From contig CP003083.1 in assembly GCA_000306725.1 (NCBI GenBank), forward strand, positions 682,001 through 746,000: 64,000 nucleotides of DNA, written 5' to 3'. The translations under genes were made by a program, and so were the position numbers. Source of the stretch: Methanolobus psychrophilus R15. Its GTDB lineage: Archaea; Halobacteriota; Methanosarcinia; Methanosarcinales; Methanosarcinaceae. The notes under the pieces were generated by a model. It searched no databases, was not told the DNA's origin, and saw only the letters and a program-made list of their open reading frames with translations. Below are positions 17,049 through 27,800 of this stretch, piece after piece (position 1 is the first letter of the stretch; each line of letters opens with the position of its first letter).

Positions 17049-19696
17049 ATGACAATTAACAAATCATGCTTGATTAAATACGCTGCATTGTTAACGCTTT
17101 TTGTCTCTATCATAGGAATGGCATCAGCAGTAACTATCACAGTGGAAGCGAAACAGGAAATACTACTATCAGTGCTGCACTTGCAAATGCGACTGACGGC
17201 GCTACTATCCTTGTGACCGATGGAAATTACACAGAAGATGATCTGATCATTGATACGGAAGTAACAATTATTTCTGAGAATGGATCACAATATACAAGCA
17301 TAATATCTAATTCATCCAGTGTTACTCTAATCAACATAACTGCCAATAATGTAACTATTAATGGTTTTTCCATTAGAGGTAATGGTTATTCTGAAAATGA
17401 TGGAATCTACTTGAATTCTGTTTCAAATACAAATATTTCAAACAATGAGATATATGAATTCGACGAAGGATTACGTACATTTGAATCTAATAACACTCTA
17501 ATAGCCAACAACGATTTTTCCTTTAATTTCCAGAGCATATTCTTTGACCGCTCAACGAACAATACTATGGTCAATAACACAATGCATTTCCCTCTACTGG
17601 GTTTTGGTGTTGATGGATTCGAATTAGAACATTTCATTCATACCATCGACAATAACACCATTAATACTAAAAAACTCTATTACTGGATAAATGCCTCAGA
17701 TGCCCAAATACCCTCTGATGCGGGTCAGGTATATGTTATCAATTCTACCAACATAACTGTCAAGGACCTTGAGTTGATCTGTACTTATGATGGTGTTGCG
17801 TTTATATTCACAGATAATTCAAGAATTGAAAATGTTACGGTAGGCCTAAGTAGTTATGGTCTCACTCTCATAGGTTCAAATAACAACACGTTGAATGACA
17901 ATACCATTGTACTTTGTTTATATGATGGTATTTATGTTGTAGAATCGGACAACAATACCCTGATCGATAACATAGCCACTTTAACATGTCTACTTTCAGA
18001 GCAAGAGGCATGTTCAGGTATTTTCCTTGGTGGCTCTAATAATAACAGTTTGATCAACAACATTGCAAACTTCAATGGAGAATCAGGTATTCATCTGTGG
18101 AACTCAGACAACAATACCTTAAGAGGAAACGATGCAAGTGAAAACTATTTAAGTGGCATTTATCTACTGGAATCAACAAACAATACCTTGGTAGATAACC
18201 TCGTGAATGGCGCATACGATGGCTTTTTCTTCTCAACAAATGCAGGTATGAACGCAGCATCTTTTGAAGACGATACATACCCTGATAATTTGATCAATAA
18301 CATTCTGGTAGATAATATTGGCAATGAGAATTCTTTCAGCGATCTCTTCTCCGAAACCATATCTATGGATATTGGATTCTTTGAGAGCGCTCTGCAGACC
18401 AAGCACGTTGTCAGTAAAAGGAACCCGGTTATGGACGATATCAGCATAAACAGCATTTCGATTAATGCTATAGAAATAGGACTACTACATGGCTCTGGTA
18501 TCTTTTTAGCTTCCAGTCCAAATAATGTCCTGACAGGGAACCAAGTTCTACTCAATGAATACGATTTTGCTACCATCGATTCTGAAAATGTAGAAGTGAA
18601 CAAGCTGATGCTGACCGAGGGCCAGGCACAGATGTCTTTCACAACCGATAGATACAGTCTTTACTTGAAAGGCACTGATTCAAATTCTGTGTCACTGCCA
18701 GGAAAGACAAATGTCAATGGTTATATTGACTTATTTTATTCTCCGGACTCATTTAACATTCGTGATCAGCCATTAGATGCTGAGATCAATATATTTACCA
18801 CAAACATGGACCTAAAGTTTTTGTATGACGATTCTGGAATGAGCACAGCAGATGAATCTTCAATAGGACTCTACAAGCTAAACGGTACTCAATGGACAAA
18901 GATCCCAAATGCCACTCTTCATACACCTGACAACTATGTCTCCGCAACATTGGCCTCTACTGAAAATGGTTTCTCAATAAATGGAATAGCGTCTTACGAA
19001 GCCACATTAGCTCTCTTCAAAGATCCGGAACCTTCTACCAGTCGTTCTGGTAGTTCTGTCATTGCAAGGGAAATAAGCCAGGGTAGATCCACTGATCTGC
19101 CGGTAGGTAACGATGGAGAAGTAACAGGTGATACTGTTGTAAAGTCATCCAATGCAGCTACCACGCTTACCCTTTACAAAGGAACAAAAGCAGTAGATGC
19201 TTCAGGAAACCCAGTAAACAGGATAATTGTCACAACACCATCTTCCCTGCCTTCAGATACTCCTGCAGAAGTAGTTGAATCCGGCCTGTACTTCAGGTTC
19301 GGGCCATCAGGCACTACATTCAGCCAGGATGTCATGATAACGATGGACTTCGATCCTGAAGACTTTGAGGGAAGAGCTCCAGTTATCTATACATACACGT
19401 CAGAAGATGGATGGATAGCCCTTGAGACAACAGTTGACTGGGAAAACGGCAGAGCAACTGCAATGATCAGCCACTTCTCATTGTATGCACTGTTTGGAAC
19501 CGATGGTGAAGAGGCACCAGTGATAGCAGCTGAGACACAAGGGAAGGATACCGATGTTCATGTTGTCCAGGAAGAAGGAAACCCTGTTGAGACGGAAAAA
19601 GGATCAGGCATTCTTTTCTGGGTTGTTGGCCTCGTACTTGTCCTGGGGATAGGAGCTGCTATTTTAATGAATAAGAAGAAACATGGAGAGCTTTAA
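17049..19696 (+). CDS. NosD-like right-handed beta-helix surface protein with apparent frameshift
   Basis: A clear start at 17049 (AGGTGAGG upstream) gives a signal peptide, MTINKSCLIKYAALL to GMASA. About 32 codons in, at 17142-17146, the frame must shift to continue as SGSETGNTTISAALANATDG and the long reading frame. One extra G would restore it and give 882 residues. Body: NosD/CASH parallel beta-helix repeats (NNTLIDNIATL, NNSLINNIANF, NNTLVDNLV; about 60-500). After that come a beta-rich region (EVTGDTVVKSSNA...MISHFSLYALFG) similar to PGF-pre-PGF-type modules, and a C-terminal membrane helix followed by NKKKHGEL. Likely an anchored cell-surface adhesin or glycan-binding protein. Confidence 0.8.
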
Positions 19697-19714
19697 GCTC
19701 TCTACATCTTTTTT
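19686..19714 (+). terminator. Terminator with stop codon at its centre
   Basis: GAGAGCTT-T-AAGCTCTC (8-bp arms) contains the TAA stop of the NosD-like gene and is followed by TACATCTTTTTT. Confidence 0.6.
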
Positions 19715-19777
19715 CCGAATGGTCTGATTTCAATTTCTCGGAAGCGCCATTTAAAGTGCTTTGTATTTTGCAGGCAG

Positions 19778-20127
19778 CTAACTGAGCTTTTGCTCTTCTA
19801 CAATCCTCTGCGCTTCTATTTTCAGATTGTCAAGGTGATTCTCGACTACATCCCATATGATCTCAATGTCAATTCCAAAGTACTCGTGTATAAGGATGTT
19901 TCTAAGTCCTACTATCTTTTTCCATGGAATGTCTGGATACTCATCTCTGGTCCCTGGAGGGATTTTGCCTGCTGCTTCGCCAATGATCTCAAGGTTGCGG
20001 ACAACGGCATCGATTCTCATGTCGTCTTCCAGAAACTCCGCAAAAGAAGCATTCTCAAGATATCTCTGAATTTTTTTTCAATTGCACCAAGCATGTCTGC
20101 AAAGAAAACCAGCTGGTTTCTAGGCAT
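19778..20127 (-). pseudogene. hepT: HepT-family (DUF86) toxin of a MntA/HepT pair, frameshifted
   Basis: The start at 20127 (MPRNQLVFFADMLGAIEK) and the rest (QRYLENASFAEFLEDDMRIDAVVRNLEIIGEAAG) are in different frames that meet at an A8 run (20071-20078). One more A gives 116 residues, the normal length. The toxin motif R-x4-H-x-Y is present in RNILIHEYFGID. HepT is a HEPN RNase that MntA silences by adding AMP to its tyrosine. The frameshift may be decay, slippage or sequencing error. Confidence 0.78.
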
Positions 20128-20403
20128 AAACGGCCTCTTTCAGGATTGCTTCCCTTAAAATTGGCTTTATTGCTGTCTCAATAACAAGGTCCACCTTTCT
20201 TCCAAATATGTTTTCAAGATAGAACTTCAACTCCATATAGTTATCAAAAGTCTTTCTGCCTTCCTTGAACACATTCAGAACATCAACGTCACTATCTATG
20301 TGCTCTTCTCCCTTGGCAAAAGAACCAAAAATAGCTATTTTTTTACGCCAAAACGCTCTATTACCACTTTTTCATGTTCTCTTAATATCCGAAGGGCATC
20401 CAT
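20120..20403 (-). pseudogene. mntA: MntA-family minimal nucleotidyltransferase antitoxin, frameshifted
   Basis: MDALRILREHEKVVIERFGVKK, then, after a needed +1 A in a 7-base run (20338-20344), IAIFGSFAKGEEHIDSDVDV. This is the GSF...D-x-D nucleotidyltransferase active site. It continues to KEAVYA and overlaps the hepT start by eight bases. With one base added the gene is 94 residues, normal for MntA. It sits directly upstream of hepT, as in the known toxin-antitoxin pair. Confidence 0.78.
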
Positions 20404-20557
20404 AATTAATACTCGCTGACAAAGTTTAAATCCTTAACTGAACATTGCCAAAATCAGTTGGCTGGTTATTAAAAGACAAAAGTATTCGCTGCCCTTTTCG
20501 CTTTCAAAAACTACTGCCAGAATACTATTTCACGTCCCCGAAACTTGAGTTGTCAAG

Positions 20558-20573
20558 TGGAGGGAGTAGTCAC
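20558..20573 (+). repeat. Orphan IS200/IS605 right-end relic 2
   Basis: TGGAGGGAGTAGTCAC, identical to relic 1 and in the same orientation. A small CTTGA-GTTG-TCAAG hairpin lies directly before it, at the place where the intact element has its right-end hairpin. The surrounding 20404-20661 shows no gene. Confidence 0.5.
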
Positions 20574-20661
20574 TTGAGTGGTAGTTCACGCAAATTGAAG
20601 AAAGAAATATGCTGGATAAATCGTACTGATAGTTTTTCCAACAGATAAGTTTAGACCAAAC

Positions 20662-20695
20662 AAAAAAAAATAGATGATGAGGATCTGTGATCCTC
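20662..20695 (-). terminator. Terminator of the second PEF-CTERM gene
   Basis: Minus strand GAGGATC-ACA-GATCCTC (7-bp stem) then ATCATCTA and nine T. Confidence 0.7.
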
Positions 20696-20707
20696 TAAGG
20701 TTTCAGA

Positions 20708-21295
20708 TCAGTCCTTCCTTCTCTGCATAATAAATGCCAGTCCAAGGATGGCTGCGATTGGCAATACCATAGTCGGGAACTCGGGGATCTCCTGGCACTG
20801 TCCTGGGACAACATCCTCGTACATATTTGTTGAGGTCCACTTTGCCCAGTCTGCAGGGAAATAGTTCTGTGGAGAGTTGGAATTTCCTGGCCAGGAAGCT
20901 TCTGTGAACACTGCCCAGCAGAAAGATGCACAGGGGCCACCAAGATATTCCTTGCTAATTCTTATTTCATAGCTGTCCTGGTTTGCAGATCCACTGACAG
21001 ACATGTGGTTCTCATCAGGTACAAGCTTTCCGTTCACAGTATCCCATCCAACCTGGACAATACCTTCATCATCGCAAAGGATAACTTTTGCACCGGTACT
21101 CCAGTGGCCATCGATCCCGTCCATCTCGATCACCCATACAATGTCATCTCCATCTTCGTATGTTGACACCGTTGTATCGAAATCGGCCTTTACCCATGTG
21201 AACTGGTCATCTTCAAAGGTCTCTCCAACCGCACTTGCCGTACCTATTGTAACGAAAAGTGCTGCAAGCAGCATAACAAATAGTTTTGTGTTCAT
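20708..21295 (-). CDS. PEF-CTERM surface protein, single-domain
   Basis: 195 residues. Signal peptide 1-22 (GTASA cleavage region), then an acidic, tryptophan-rich beta domain (FTWVKADFDTTVSTYEDGDDIVWVIEMDG, about 30-160). Two cysteines (PCASFC) could form a disulfide. The tail at about 171-195 is PEFPTMVLPIAAILGLAF plus QRRKD. No known enzymatic motif. GGTGAT serves as ribosome binding site. The promoter has the shared ATCATCATAAT element. A decayed copy of its 5' end lies at 13039-13120. Confidence 0.88.
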   Translation of the reverse strand: MNTKLFVMLLAALFVTIGTASAVGETFEDDQFTWVKADFDTTVSTYEDGDDIVWVIEMDGIDGHWSTGAKVILCDDEGIVQVGWDTVNGKLVPDENHMSVSGSANQDSYEIRISKEYLGGPCASFCWAVFTEASWPGNSNSPQNYFPADWAKWTSTNMYEDVVPGQCQEIPEFPTMVLPIAAILGLAFIMQRRKD

Positions 21296-21355
21296 ATCTT
21301 ATCACCATACTTAATGCGCTATTACCTAGCAGCTAAATAAAGTACCATAAGTGGG

Positions 21356-21405
21356 AATATATACTTATCGCATTATTTTCAAATGATGCGTATTATTATG
21401 ATGAT
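21356..21405 (-). promoter_or_regulatory. TATA box and CATCATCATAAT element of the second PEF-CTERM gene
   Basis: Minus strand: CATCATCATAATAATACGC (core at 21395-21405), 31 bases, then AGTATATATT (21356-21365), about 60 bases before the ATG. The second half of the dyad is imperfect here (GCATCATT instead of ATGATGATG). Confidence 0.55.
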
Positions 21406-21560
21406 GGAAGATCAGTATCCCATATCAGAAATTAAGGTAGTGCAGGTTTCGGGTTCCCATAGAATAGGCTGTCTGATAAAATGAACATTAAATATTGAAA
21501 ATAGTAGCATCATTTAGTAAATTCACTTAAAGAGTCTGTTGTATAGTTCATCCATAATAT

Positions 21561-21595
21561 AAAAAAGTGCCACCGTCCGCTGCGACGGCCGGTGG
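21561..21595 (-). terminator. Strong terminator after the PKD protein gene
   Basis: CCACCG and CGGTGG arms enclose an inner CCG/CGG stem; the minus-strand reading is followed by CACTTTTTTATATT. Confidence 0.65.
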
Positions 21596-21632
21596 TTGTT
21601 CAAATAGCATAGATTCTGCCTGCTCCGCGGGA

Positions 21633-24500
21633 TCAAGATGTTCTGACAGAACCCGGCACGTCAGTGTTAACGGGGTTTACCTGAACTGTGACAGTATGTG
21701 ATGAACTCTGACCGATAGTGTCAGTGACCGTCAGTGTAACAGTATAGGTTTTCGCCGTATAGAACATAGTGGAAACATACATACCCACAGCGTCAGCCTG
21801 TATGCCGTTGGAGGCGTCAAAGTCCCATGAATATGAAGAGATGCCTTTGTCATCTGTCGAGCGGTCACCACCAAAATACACTTTTTGCCCTACTGTAGTG
21901 ACACGATCATAACCGGCATTAGCGATCGGCTTTTCATCAGGGATAGAGACTACAGGAGCATTTACCGTGACGATCAGGGTATCGGAAGATCTCTGCCCCG
22001 CAGTATCAGTAACTGTCAGGGTCACAGTGAACTTTCCAGCTTTACTGAATACTTTGGAAACAGTCTTACCGGTAGCATCGCTCTGGATTCCGTTGGAGGA
22101 GTCAAAGTCCCAGGAATATGAGGAAATACCTTTATCGTCAGTAGATGCTCCGCCATTGAAAGTTACGGAGGAGCCAGTTGTGATGGTGACATCAGGACCT
22201 GCTTTTGCTATAGGGGCTTTGTCAGGAGCGTTCACGGTCAGAATAAGAGTATCTGACGACTTCTGACCAATCGTATCGGTTACTGTTAGTGTTACAGTGA
22301 ACTTCCCGGCAGTATTGAACACTCGTGAGACAGTCTTACCGGTAGCGTCACCCTGGATGCCATTGGAGGCGTCGAAGTCCCAGGAGTAGGAAGAGATGCC
22401 TTTATCATCAGTGGATGCTCCGCCATTGAAAGTGACAGAAGATCCGGTCGTGATGGTGACATCAGGACCGGCATTGGCAACCGGAAGCTTATCAGGAATG
22501 GAAGTTGCAGGAGCAGATACGACGACAAGAACGGTGTCAGAGGACTTCTGACCGATCGTGTCAGTGACCGTCAGTGTAACAGTATAGGTTTTTACTGTAT
22601 CGAACGTAGTGGAAACATACATGCCCACAGCGTCGGCCTGTATGCCGTTTGAGGCGTCAAAGTCCCATGAGTAGGAGGAAATACCCTTGTCGTCGGTGGA
22701 ACGGTCCCCGCCAAAGTAGACCTTTTGTCCTACCGTAGTGACCCGATCATAACCGGCATTAGCTATCGGCTTTTCATCAGGGATATAGATTACAGGGGCA
22801 TTTACAGTGACTATCAGGGTATCGGAAGATCTCTGCCCAATAGTATCCGTAACTGTAAGTGTTACAGTGAACTTTCCAGCTTTACTGAACACTTTGGAAA
22901 CGGTCTTACCGGTAGCATCTTTCTGGATTCCGTTGGAGGCGTCGAAGTCCCAAGAATATGAGGATATACCTTTATCATCAGTAGATGCCCCGCCATTAAA
23001 AGTGACAGAAGATCCGGCTGTGATGGTGATATCAGGACCTGCTTTGGCAACCGGAAACTTGTCAATGGCATTTACCGTGAGGATGAGGGTATCAGAGGAT
23101 CTTTGCCCGCTGGTATCGGTAACTGTGAGTGTTACAGTAAACTTCCCGGCAGTATTGAACGTACGAGAGACAGTCTTACCGGTAGCATCACTCTGGATTC
23201 CGTTGGAGGCGTCGAAGTCCCAGGAGTAGGAAGAAATACCCTTGTCGTCAGTGGATGCTCCGCCATTGAAAGTTACAGAGGAGCCTGCATTTATGGTAAC
23301 ATCAGCTCCAGCGTTAGCGATAGGTGGCTTGTCTGTAACAGGAGAGGTAATATATGGAGAAGCTGCAATATCTTTAACAGTATAATACTTATTCCTGCTT
23401 GTAAGTATCTGAGGGAAACCGGAATTACCCGACAGCGCGACATAATGCTGATTCGGGACAAGGTAGTCTTTATTCAATACTTTAAGATAATTGTTATCGA
23501 CCAAATCAAGATTCCTGAATTTGCTATCAGCCGCCCAAAAGGCGAATGCATAGTTGACATTATCGAAGGTGTTGCCCTTGAAAACAGAGTCAAATACGCC
23601 GAACTCATCATCATAGCCCTGGATACCTGCCAGGAAAATGGCTCTTCCGTTGATATTCCTGAAAGTGTTATCGAGCACCTGCACATTATTGGAATTATAT
23701 ATCTCAACAGGTCTTCCGAAATCATGGAAGTAATTATTTTTTATTACAATGTTATCTGTATTGCCGTTGTGTAAATATACGCCAACATCCTTGACTCCGG
23801 TATAATCAAGTGTATAAAAGAACTCATTGTTCTCAACCAGGACATCGGTTACATTAGTGTGTATATCCAGCAGGTTGTGAGGAGCATTGGAAATGGCAGA
23901 ATTCTTCACAGTTATATGTTGTGACCTTCCCGGATGATTCTGGTTCCATATGTGTATCCCATGACTACCCGTGTTCTTAACAGTAACCGAATCAATGATC
24001 ATATAGTCCACGTCGTTCCAGAGAGTAATCCCATCAAGGGAAGTATCCGAAAATTCACATCTTGTTATTTTAAGGTTATTGGATAAGCTTGTCCAGTAAC
24101 CATATTGATAATTCTTTACCTTTATACCTTCAATGTTAATCCAGCTGCTGGAATAGATCTTAATGCCAATACCGGTCTTATCGACACCATCCAGCGTTGG
24201 CGTTCCGCTGTAGGCTTTTACGTTTATAGGAGCTGTAGACGTCCCCTTTTTATTAAAGACCAGATGCTGATCATACCATATGCCATTCATAAGATAGATA
24301 GTATCCCCGGCTACAGCCTTTGAAGCAGCATAAGCGGGATTCTTCCAGGCGGCAGATGTTGAAAGGCCGCTGTTGGCATCATTCCCGGAGGGAGAAACAT
24401 AATAGGTGGCAGCAAGCGCAGACTGGGATAAGAACAGAAGGAAGCAGACTGCGATGATCGGTAAAACAATGATGTTACGTATTCGTTTACTTTTATTCAA
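21633..24500 (-). CDS. Secreted parallel beta-helix protein with six PKD domains
   Basis: 955 residues. Signal peptide 1-30 (LSQSALAA). Right-handed beta-helix domain, about 32-385, starting TYYVSPSGNDANSGLSTSAAWKNP, a motif of polysaccharide lyase-like and adhesin helices. Then six PKD domains (about 391-955) with the STDDKGISSYSWDFDASNGIQ core. The order is PKD types a, a, b, a, a, b, suggesting duplication of a block. No PEF-CTERM, membrane helix or S-layer motif follows, so attachment must rely on other contacts. Possible role: adhesin or glycan-binding matrix protein. Confidence 0.88.
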   Translation of the reverse strand: MNKSKRIRNIIVLPIIAVCFLLFLSQSALAATYYVSPSGNDANSGLSTSAAWKNPAYAASKAVAGDTIYLMNGIWYDQHLVFNKKGTSTAPINVKAYSGTPTLDGVDKTGIGIKIYSSSWINIEGIKVKNYQYGYWTSLSNNLKITRCEFSDTSLDGITLWNDVDYMIIDSVTVKNTGSHGIHIWNQNHPGRSQHITVKNSAISNAPHNLLDIHTNVTDVLVENNEFFYTLDYTGVKDVGVYLHNGNTDNIVIKNNYFHDFGRPVEIYNSNNVQVLDNTFRNINGRAIFLAGIQGYDDEFGVFDSVFKGNTFDNVNYAFAFWAADSKFRNLDLVDNNYLKVLNKDYLVPNQHYVALSGNSGFPQILTSRNKYYTVKDIAASPYITSPVTDKPPIANAGADVTINAGSSVTFNGGASTDDKGISSYSWDFDASNGIQSDATGKTVSRTFNTAGKFTVTLTVTDTSGQRSSDTLILTVNAIDKFPVAKAGPDITITAGSSVTFNGGASTDDKGISSYSWDFDASNGIQKDATGKTVSKVFSKAGKFTVTLTVTDTIGQRSSDTLIVTVNAPVIYIPDEKPIANAGYDRVTTVGQKVYFGGDRSTDDKGISSYSWDFDASNGIQADAVGMYVSTTFDTVKTYTVTLTVTDTIGQKSSDTVLVVVSAPATSIPDKLPVANAGPDVTITTGSSVTFNGGASTDDKGISSYSWDFDASNGIQGDATGKTVSRVFNTAGKFTVTLTVTDTIGQKSSDTLILTVNAPDKAPIAKAGPDVTITTGSSVTFNGGASTDDKGISSYSWDFDSSNGIQSDATGKTVSKVFSKAGKFTVTLTVTDTAGQRSSDTLIVTVNAPVVSIPDEKPIANAGYDRVTTVGQKVYFGGDRSTDDKGISSYSWDFDASNGIQADAVGMYVSTMFYTAKTYTVTLTVTDTIGQSSSHTVTVQVNPVNTDVPGSVRTS
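21660..23330 (-). repeat. Six tandem PKD-coding repeats of about 265-285 bp
   Basis: Six units, very similar at DNA level; for example the stretch coding for DDKGISSYSWDFD recurs almost unchanged near 21840, 22110, 22380, 22660, 22950 and 23220. Units of the GYDRVTTVGQKVYFGG type (third and sixth) alternate with GPDVTITTGSSVTFNGG types. Confidence 0.85.
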
Positions 24501-24880
24501 ATAAGCACCTCGTTTTAAGGATTATGCCAATTAGCTATCGCATAACTAAGCTAATGACAGGAATATACGCATAAAAATTATGCAGTTACCAGAAACAATC
24601 CATAATATATAAATTATTCGATTTATTTATAATAGTAAATAATATTAAGGGAATAGGCAGATGATTATATTAGAGAGCAGAAATAAGTTATAATGTAGTA
24701 ATCAGAGGATAAGAAACAGACATCAGTTATTAAATAGAACTCGTGGGGTTTACAAAAAATGAAAGATATCTGGAAAAATAGAATCCAGATCATGATATTT
24801 ATAGTGTGCTGTGAGATATGTTATATGGTTGCTTTTGTTATTGATATATCTCTTTTCTCGGGTCTTGTGTTAACAGATGA
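24501..24880. other. Intergenic region upstream of the PKD protein gene
   Basis: About 380 bases. A leftward TATA-like AATTTATATATTATGG lies at about 24600-24616, roughly 100 bases from the ATG at 24500. A rightward frame from 24759 runs into the next gene and has no coding character. No repeat is seen. Confidence 0.45.
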
Positions 24881-27800
24881 TCACTGGACCGTTTCTCCGA
24901 AATGTGCTGCCACGATAGACAGATCCTGTACGTTCACGATACCGTCCTGGTTGACATCCCAGCGCGGGAGGTCTTCAGAATAGGTGTTGCCATAGTTCTG
25001 TCCCACAAGGGTGATGTCAAGGATGTTCACAACACCATCCTGATTAACATCCCATCTCGGATGCACGTCAAGGATCATAATGGTGTGTGTCTGGCTTACC
25101 TGGCTGTTCCCGTCGCTTACGGTGACACCTATTGAGTGTGTGCCTGCGCAGGAGTAGTCAGTGACCCATTGGTAGCCCGCAGAGCTGCTCACCTGGACGC
25201 CGTTGATGGTCAGTGAATAGCTGAGTGGCTCTCCCTCCGGGTCTTCTGCGACCACGCTTATGTCAATTACCTGGCCCTCCTCGAACTCAGAGCCTGAAGC
25301 CGGCTCAAAGAGAGTGATCACCGGTGCACTGTTCAGACTTGTGACGGTGATGGCTGCAGTGGCGATGTCATTGAGGTAGCCGTCAGTGGCTTCGAATCCC
25401 ATGGTGTATGTGCCTGCCTGGCCTCTTGCCGGAGTCCAACTGAAGGTCCCGGATGCAGCATTGAATGTGGCACCCTGTGGCAGGGATGTACCGGAGTAGG
25501 TCAGCGTGTCACCATCCGCGTCGGTTGCACTCACTGCAAATGTGAGGGCAGACTCTTCCTCTACAGACATCGCAGGGATGGCATTGAACACAGGCGCAGT
25601 GTCCACCAGTATAGAAGCATAGGTGATATCGTACGGTGCAGGATTAGAGTATGCATCGCTGAGCACTACATTGGAGAGTGTCAGCTCAAGCATCCCGCTG
25701 GATGCACCCGCGACCATATCCACCGTGGCCATGCTGCCAGGCGTTGAAACTGTCCCGGAACCCACAATGGCAGAGTATACGTTCCTCAGTACTCCTGCGG
25801 AATTATCTATGGTACCGCTCTGGAAGGTGTTGCTCAGGCCGCCCATCTTGAAGAGCCCTCCATCCCTGACCGATGTAACTGAAGCAAGCGTGCTGTAGTG
25901 CATGTTTAACTGCGCCCCGGTCACGGGCTGCTTCGGATCGATGTACACATCAAGCGAGAATGTCTCACCCGGCGCCACCACGCCTGCTGATGGCACTACA
26001 CTGATAGCCGAATACTCAGACCCCGTAACTACTACGTTCCATGTTCTGGTAGTTGTGCCAAGGTCCGTGGTTCCTTCAAAGCTCACAGTGAACGATCCGG
26101 ATGCGTCCCAGTTCTGTGTATAGCTAGTTGTATCACTTGCGACTGCAGCTCCATTGAAGTACCACTGTGTACTTGTGAACTGCTCGTCGGTGTTCACGAT
26201 GAAGTTGGTGGACTCACCGATACTGGCTGTAAAGGAGGTTGCGGAGGGAATGTAGGAGGTGCCTGAACCGGAGGATTCCGGAGCCTTTGGCCCTTCAGGA
26301 ACCTGCGATTTCTCGGATATGGACCAGCTCTGCATTACAGCGCCGTTGCCATTTGCTCCCTCGAAGTTTATGGTGTGAGATCCTTCCAGGATACTCCAGT
26401 CATATTCCAGTAAGCCTGAGGATACCTGAACACCGTCGACATACCAATTCATGTTAGTTAGCACCTCATCCGTCCATACCCTGAACTTCTTTGTGCTGCC
26501 TGGCACGAATGGATTATCTTCGCTCGGGGCAAAGCCTATGATACTGGGACCGCTAGTGCTGTTGTTTGGGATGATGGCTGTGATGGTATAGGTAGGGATA
26601 TTAGGATTCTCACGGTACCATGTAGGGTCTGGGGAGATGCCAGTGAGGGATACTGACTGTCCACTCGGAGCATTGGCAGTGAGAGTGTAGGTCAGCGACT
26701 CCTTTTTCAGATTGCCAGCATCGCTTGTCAACACATAGTCTATCAGGACTACGGAGTTCTTTGGATTGCCAGAGTTTGGCAGGGCTGTGCGTCCATTGGA
26801 ATCTGTAAATGCTGTGCCGAGTGGCAGTGCATTGTACCATCGAGTATGGACGCCACCGCTATATTGCTCGTATGAAGCATGATTTACACCATAATTAGTT
26901 ACGCCACCTTGACCCGGACCATAAGCATCAATAATGTAATCTCGATATTGAAGGAGGCTTTCTGCAGGAAGCAAAGCATTTGATGAATGAATGAGTATTT
27001 CTGCATTATTAATAGGGCCTTCTGTTGCTCCTTCTATAAGCAGATCAGAATAATATTTTGTTTGTACAGATGCATTATCTGTTGCAACATTCAAGTTCCC
27101 CTCTAGATACTTACAATTAAGCAAAGCCAGCGTGGAGGGTTCAGTATCATCCCTGTAATCAACAAAGTATTCAAACTTATATGCCTTCTTAGCAGAAATG
27201 CTAACTTCAGTGAGATCACTATCCTTAAAAGTTGTTGCGTTTTGTATCCAGTGTCCTCCTATTACTTTCAAATCTACTTTTGTAGTTGGATTTACGAAGG
27301 AGATATTTTCAATAGTAAATCTGGTCAAATCCATCCGAGGCGCAATCCATATTCCTTTTTCTCCTTTGGACTGGATTTTTTTATTGTTGTGATTTACATA
27401 CGCTCCTCTGAGAGTGTAATCTCCATAATCCACCGAACTGTGATTGTGGAACACAGTGTTTTTTATAATTACTTCATAAGGAGCATCAAGAAATAAATTA
27501 CAGGTATTATCAATTATGGAATCCTCAACTATGAATCTTCCACGATAATCATAGACACCATTATTTCTCTCAGTTCCTGTCTGTTCTACTACATTTCTAA
27601 TGTTATCAGGATCAAATATGTTTTGAGATACAGAACTTGCAAAATTCCATATCATTGGATTATCAGTTGCGGTGATGGTAGAGTTGATAATCTTTAGTGT
27701 TGCACCTACTTTAGGGTTAATGCTGAGAGAACCACTTGAAGTATCCATTATTAATTTTTCATTGTTAATAACAAGCCCGCTACCATCAGACAATGTAAGA

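Noticed and set aside
21660-23330. Regular repeats resembling a CRISPR array
   Set aside because: Units are 265-285 bp, contiguous and code for PKD domains; no short repeat-spacer pattern and no cas genes in the window.
24759-24983. Rightward 74-codon gene between the two giant protein genes
   Set aside because: It overlaps the dockerin-coding end of the giant gene, lacks a ribosome binding site, and its second half is a shadow of that gene.
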